DNA from: Ceriagrion tenellum
Taxonomy: Eukaryota > Arthropoda > Insecta > Odonata > Coenagrionidae
Direction of reading: 5' to 3'
DNA length: 64,000 nucleotides
Assembly: GCA_963169105.1 (NCBI GenBank)
Contig: OY720638.1
Location: forward strand, 11,642,749-11,706,748
In this document: piece after piece, positions 58,313 through 64,000 of the stretch
Layout: the number at the start of each line of letters is the position of its first letter
Numbering within the stretch: the first letter of the stretch is position 1
Made by a program: the position numbers and the translations under genes
Notes under the pieces: model-generated
Databases searched by the model: none
The model's input: only the letters and a program-made list of their open reading frames with translations
Told to the model about the DNA's origin: nothing

Positions 58313-61300
58313 AAGTTCTGGGTGATAGTTTGACAAGTCCTCACTATTAATAAAATTTCCCATATTTTTAATGATTCAAGACCGTTAAAATCTCATCCCA
58401 CGGCTTTTGAGCTATTTACCAAAAAGTAAAAGCAGTTTTCCACACACTGCTGAGCACTACAGATAATCATAATAAAAATATCTGCACTTCTGACACACAG
58501 ATGGTGAAATAAATTAAATGATCGGTAGGTATGGAACAAGTGGTTTGTTACTTTAAAGAATAAATTTATCTCTCATCTATCTTCTTATCTCTTATCTACC
58601 AATATATCTCATTTTATCAAAAACTCACTAAGCCTTCGATTTGAATGGCATTTTTAGTGTACGGAGAGAGAACTCGTCAAGTTCAAGACTCAAATATGTA
58701 TATTTGGCAAATTTATGTGAAATACAGTGGCATGAAGCAAAGTTTTTGTGCCATAAATATATCCAAATATACTTGATGATTATAAAAACAGCCTAAATTG
58801 TAAGATAAGATTCGAATAGCTACGACCTCTATTGTAAGGGAAGAGGATCATGGAAAAATTGTGTTCAAACCCTCTACATTTTTACCCACCGTCCACTTAT
58901 TGACGTCTTGAGAGTCCATATTGTTCCTCTCCTTCCTCCCACGTTCCCCCTTCCTTCGCTCACTTCAAAGATTTCATTCCCTCGGAGTACGCCCCCACCT
59001 CCCCAGAATCCACGCCTCCCGTCCCTCCCTCATCCCCCGCTTTCCCACCCTCGCGAACAAACGTCGACGATTGATTCCCCTTCGTTTGATTTCCGCCGGA
59101 CGCATTTTGCCTCCTCGGCATCTTTCCACGACCGTGACTCTCTTTACTTAAATCAGTGAAAACCTCGTATCGACGCACAAGGGCCAGGCCGCGGATAAAA
59201 CGCAACGTTTTACTTTATAGATGCGTGGGCTTCTTTTGCCTCTCATCCTCTTTTTCCATCACACCACGATTTAGAACGCATACCACCTTTTCATTTATCT
59301 CCAAGTACAACATTTTTATACTGTGGAATTCTTATCCTAATTTAGTTATGCCTGGACCCATTCACAAACTTACTGCCACCCAGATATATTGATTGGTCCC
59401 CATGCTCTGGCATAAGACTAATGTTAAGAAGAAGATATCCTGCTGTTAAGCCTGGTTTTTTATGCAGCGGAACCGAAGCCGTGAAATGGCGTGAAATGAA
59501 AATTCATGTCACTTATCCTCGCAAAATACCCAATAGTGGTATACACCCTAGTTTTGATTTCCAATGCTTTGTTCGTCTTCGACTTCAGTGTTGTGCATTA
59601 CTCCGTCTAATCTTTTGTCATACTTATCTACATCTCATGCAGTCATTCTAAATCCATCGAATTCATGCACGAATTACAAGTCAAGAGATCTGATTATTTT
59701 AATGATACAGACTTCTCCAGTAGTCCGTATCATTTGCATCAAAATTTTATAATTAGCTCGATAATTCAAGTCTTTCTTTATTATTTAGTGTTGATGGACT
59801 AGTGCACATCTCATACCTCTCACGTACTCTCAAAATCTGAACCTCGACCGTGATTCCGTATCATAACTCGCTCAAACGAACGAACGCTGGGTCATACGAT
59901 AATCAAAGCGACTTATTCATCTCCCTGATTACTCTTGCTCCTAGATCAACCTCCACCTTTGTCCATGCAATTCGATTCCCCTTGAGTTTCAGTGGCAATG
60001 TGCAATGTCTTAACAGTGCTGAGGCATACCATTTACTTGTAAGGAGAATGCTTTTTCCTACGTCAAAACAGGATTATTGCATATGGTATATCTATTGCAT
60101 TCCGTGTTATTATGCCGAAGGTAAGAGAGTATTTATGGGTATAAAATACAATATCAAAAGCTTATTGAGCAGCCATGTGTCTTACGTTAAGCCATTTGTT
60201 CTCGTTTCCTACAAGAATCAAAATAGTGAATTTATAATTTTATTTATTTGAACTGAACTCAATTCTTCACCTTAAGTTGAGATATTCCATGACCACAACG
60301 GAAGTGCATCACTCAATAGTGCCAACTGCGCTTTTTATGGCTTACATTTTTATTTTTTTGTAGCATATATAGAATTGTGAGATGAAATTAACCTCATGTT
60401 AAAAATTATCTTATTAATATATTCTAAAAAAGTATTCTAATGGTTAAACCATTAACTAAAAGTTTTGGTGGACTGTTCTCTTTCCCTATGATCATCTATC
60501 CCCCTCATAATTTAATTTCTTCTTCCTTCTTAATTCTCCACCTTAAATGCCATTATTTGAAATAACAAAATTGTTTCATTTATCGATGCCCATGTTTCGT
60601 AGTCATTAATCGCAGTGCTCCGTATAAAATGGTCCTCTTATCGTTCCTTAAAATCTCCAATCAGTCTTGTCTATCTGACTCCAAATATTGCATCATTTCC
60701 TTCTTTGTCTTTTTCACTTTCCTTGCCTTTCTATTGCGTATTCTCCTGTTATGTTTTATACAAGACAGATTTATCAACATTTGATACTTATGATCTCTCC
60801 TGGTATCCACAAACCAAAATACAGCTTTTTCTACCATGGCTATTGCATGTAATAGATCTGCCCGTGCAACAGAAATATTTCTGCCGTCAATGCGTAATTG
60901 CGAGTGCCTTCCGGCTAAAATTTTGAACCAAGCCTCGTTTTCCCTGTTAAAATCTCATCACAGAATTGAGTTCATTAATATTATTAATCTATAGAAGGGC
61001 AGCGTGGAGGCTTGAGGACGCCTCATGCGTTTGGGGTGTGAGGAAGAGGCGGGAAAGTGGGGAGTGAGGCGGCGAGGAAGCGGAGCGTTTAATTGGGCTC
61101 ACAATCGGTGAAAGCGGTGGCCAGGAAAGGGGTTAGATGGCGCCGCAGGGGGGGGGGGGTGGAGGACCAATCCTCTCCCTCCTCGGCCGCTGCCGCCTTC
61201 CGTTGACCGGCGAGCGCAAGCGCACAGCCGATGCTTGCGGCATTGAAAGTGGTCGCGTGGAACGCAATTCTACCTTCCCGGATGCGAAGCAAAGCCGGGA

Positions 61301-62345
61301 GACCCTGACCTGGCGGTTGGAACTCAACCGCAGAACGTTATTGGTGCAGAGATGGGATTTTCCCCTTCATTGGAGTAGAGCCCAAGCAAAAGCTCGCAGC
61401 AGATTCGCAGTGGATGAATTTGGGAGCGGACGGGTCTATTTTTACGATACAATTTACCGAGCTGATTGGGTAGCAGCTGGATGCCTATATATTTTATATT
61501 TTTATCTTCCTTGTCGACTTACGCCTATTATTAGGTCTCGCGAATAAGACTTCCAGAGGTAAAGCCTGTCTTACTCATATACTTTCCCTCCTCACCACTA
61601 CTTTCTTACTACCCTCTCCTAGAGCCTATGGACGTGGCTTTCTGAGCATCTGTCTGTCGCTCGAGTTTGAGGGACTCCACGCTGGGTAAGTAAAAACAAT
61701 TCGGTATTCAAGCCTGCTGTAAATACAGTGGTGAAATACGTTGAAACTGCCATGAGAAAAAAGTGGCCTGGACCGGGAAGGCCGACTTTTTCTCACAGCA
61801 ATTACAACGTTAGTCACAACATGATCAGCGCGTCCAGTATTTTTTTCTTTTTTTCTGCTACGGTTTGGAAAAAGTGACAGTACAGAATGGATAGCCTGCT
61901 CATGTCTGGTCAAGGCTCGGACCTGGTGGCGTCAGTTTTTTTCGTTTCCACGTCAATTAGCTGCACCGCAAAACCTACTTGATCATATTTCTACTATTAT
62001 ATTTCCGAAGGCTGTGGTGGTATTTGGAAGCTAGATCACCGACGCAGGACGTGATTCCGACGAAGCTGGGCATCCCTCAATGCGTACCGGATGCTGCGTC
62101 GCCGCAGCACACTAAAGGTACGCTTTCTATCAGTCACTCCTTCAACACAAATGAAAGTCCAATGGCACGGACTATCGTCGTCTTCTGTATCCATTGTGCA
62201 TTGCCGATATGATAAAAATAGGCTGAAAGGACGCACACAACTGCGGAAACGAAACGCAAAATAGGAGGCTCGAAAAGGTAGATTTATCTCACCAAGCGGC
62301 AAACATTTTGCAACGGTACAGTCACAGCCCCCAACTGAGCCATTT

Positions 62346-62405
62346 CATCCGAATTTGTGTGGGATCGAACCGTTGCAACGGTTCGATCCCACACAAATTC
62401 GGATG
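62346..62405. repeat. Perfect 60-bp palindrome with no spacer
   Basis: The left half 62346-62375 (CATCCGAATTTGTGTGGGAT...) is the exact reverse complement of the right half 62376-62405. Each half contains GGTTCGATCCC, a perfect Pol III B box, once per strand. A tRNA-like SINE head follows directly on the plus strand. Confidence 0.97.
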
Positions 62406-62480
62406 CGTTGCAGTGGGAGGAGTATTGGCTTCCCATCCCCAAGGATGCATGTTCGATTGACGGGAGTGGCAAAAATTTAT
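62406..62480 (+). repeat. tRNA-like SINE head next to the palindrome
   Basis: GCAGTGGGAGGAGTATTGG (A-box position) and ATGTTCGATTGAC (B-box position, about 62448-62461) at tRNA spacing, with TTGG/CCAA remnants of an anticodon stem. A G+C hairpin AGAGGCGC-CTTA-GCGCCTCT at 62563-62582 may belong to the same SINE. Confidence 0.45.
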
Positions 62481-64000
62481 CAGCGGAGAATAGATCACTA
62501 ATTGGGTGCTTTATGCAGAGCAGTTGTAATACCGTGTTGGTCCGACGGATGGGCCGTTTGAGAGAGGCGCCTTAGCGCCTCTGGAACGAATACACAAAAG
62601 CTGATCGCAGGTTTCTTTTCACTCTCCCTCCATTTCTAAAACAATCGGGCCCATACCCACCTAACCTCGAATTTTCAGCTGTGAAAAAGATCTTAGTTAT
62701 CGTCTACCACTCCCAAACGACCAGCCAAACAATCTGGAGTGAATCCAGTCCACTGGAAAACCTCTTCCATTGACGGAAAATTTTTCTTGTATCCCCGAAG
62801 ATGGAGGTCGTTAGCTGCAATGTCGCCAATGAAAAGACAGGAAAAGAGACATTTTAAACGATCTTTACGGCAATAATAGCAACAAAATTGAATGAAGTGG
62901 CCTGTAATCTCATCTATGCGGTATCTGGATATATCTTGGCACTAAACTAACGCTAACTAAAACTAATGCTATTTCTCTCAGTCCTTCCCCCCTGCAGGAT
63001 GGAAATCTCAAAACTCGGAGAATCATCCTCACGTTCTGAAACTCTTTTTCGCGCATTTAAAAGTTAAAATTTTATCAATGATACCTACTTGTTCCTTCAG
63101 TAAAATAGTTAGATGCTATAGAGTTTGAGATTTTCGCAATAAGCATACCGATGCTTTTCTGTCTACTCTCTTTATTCCTGATCTCAGTAGGCAAAGGTTT
63201 ACCACTGATTTTAATCTCATCTATAGGATTTTCGAATCCATTTCCCACAATCGCAATCAACACATCCTAATCAATTTTAGAGAACTCTCCTTTTCTTCAC
63301 GTCACTTTTCGTAGACTACCCTTGGTCTGACGATAATTTCCCTTCCGCCACTCTTCCCTCATCAATTCACTTCTGGATAACGTTGGTCCATTTTCATTTT
63401 CTTTCGACACCTTTGACTTCCTTCATCCCTTTGCCTCTATCTTACAATAGATAGTCGAATCTCTCCTTCATCATAGTTAATTTATAGCAGTTATATTTTC
63501 TACTTTGTTTTTTATGTTTATAAGTATGCAACATTTCACACTGTGTACCAAAATGTATTGGCAATAATTCTGTGAGTGAATTTCAAAACATTAAAATAAA
63601 AAATATTTAATTATTTCAAAAAATGTTTACTTGTTTCAAACCAGAAACCTCGAGTAGAGAGAAGCAATAGGTGTTATCTACTAGTATTTTCGTAAATTTG
63701 ACTCTCAAAGTTCTGTAACAATGTAAAAGATGTCTTAGCGTTCTTTAATACATTTTCTTCAACTTTAACCAGAAGGTAAGAGGTAAACTTCAGCCTACCA
63801 ATTTCAAAGTGTCTTTAGATTAAATATACGTCCCCATTAACTAGTGTAAGCAAGAGCATTTTAGCAAAATCTATTTGTTCATGCGATAGGATGGTAGTTC
63901 CGGAAGTAAAAGTACGTGCTCAGTTTATAACCTTCCATTAGTAATTTTTATGCTATAACCTAAATTCATCACCATCAAACGGTTGCAATTTAAATTTTGT

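Larger units (their letters stand above)
58313..64000. other. No gene seen
   Basis: Pyrimidine-rich stretch at 58920-59120, GC-richer stretch at 61000-61420 (with a G12 run at 61147), and the palindrome plus SINE head at 62.35-62.48 kb. The 136-codon plus frame at 61137-61547 starts in the G-run and resembles no family. Confidence 0.5.

Noticed and set aside
61137..61547. 136-codon plus frame, longest in the right part
   Set aside because: Starts in a G12 run, no family resemblance, no splice or Kozak support; minus frames overlap it.

Overview
The window looks like nuclear DNA of an insect with a large, repeat-rich genome. The evidence is AT-rich sequence with stop codons scattered in every frame, no operon-like gene packing, a single well-bounded ankyrin exon that best fits insect forked/vertebrate espin, and a dense litter of decayed non-LTR retrotransposons, a Penelope-like element, tRNA-derived SINEs, fold-back elements and microsatellites. 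The species cannot be told from sequence alone. Almost all open frames in the window are chance frames or pieces of dead transposons.

The one gene feature I trust is an exon at 32757-32969 on the minus strand. It has a textbook 3' splice site, a GTAAGT 5' splice site, phase 2 at both ends, and ankyrin-repeat sequence typical of forked/espin actin-bundling proteins, with an unusual Gly-rich insertion. Most of the window is therefore probably intron of a forked-like gene on the minus strand, or intron plus flank. A second, much weaker candidate exon lies at 11344-11549 (minus), which I read tentatively as a fragment of an insect juvenile-hormone-acid-methyltransferase-like protein.

Layout. 1-4.3 kb: unannotated, with a C-rich tract and short tandem repeats. 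4.3-4.7 kb: LINE remnant (+). 6.5-7.3 kb: near-identical 372-bp tandem duplication. 9.1-9.3 kb: CpG-rich island. 9.7-10.5 kb: LINE remnant (-). 18.1-18.3 kb: LINE remnant (+). 20.4 kb: tRNA-like SINE head. 24.4-25.5 kb: Penelope-like element remnant (-). 28.6-29.0 kb: hairpin and a Penelope-end-like fragment. 30.7 kb: hairpin with the same core motif. 32.8 kb: forked-like exon. 35.0-35.7 kb: element with long terminal inverted repeats. 37.5-38.6 kb: probable solo LTR, followed at once by a perfect 62-nt-arm palindrome and an (AT)n/(TTTA)n tract. 40.1-41.8 kb: CR1/jockey-type LINE split by a composite fold-back element that carries a tRNA-like cloverleaf. 43.2 and 45.2 kb: two copies of an unknown repeat. 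46.0-46.5 and 57.8-58.3 kb: two 5'-truncated LINE tails of the same family as the 41-kb copy. 50.4-50.8 kb: SINE-like repeat with an (AATCC)n tail. 53.5 kb: small inverted-repeat element. 62.3-62.5 kb: 60-bp perfect palindrome beside a tRNA-like SINE head.

The most interesting signal is a recurring short RNA-like module: CTGANGA, one unpaired base, a stem-loop, then GAAA or a one-base variant of it. It occurs at four places (24.4, 28.9, 30.7 and 38.7 kb). It resembles the hammerhead-ribozyme core known from Penelope-like elements, and a recognisable Penelope reverse transcriptase lies next to the first copy on the same strand. In one copy the module sits inside a perfect 125-nt palindrome.
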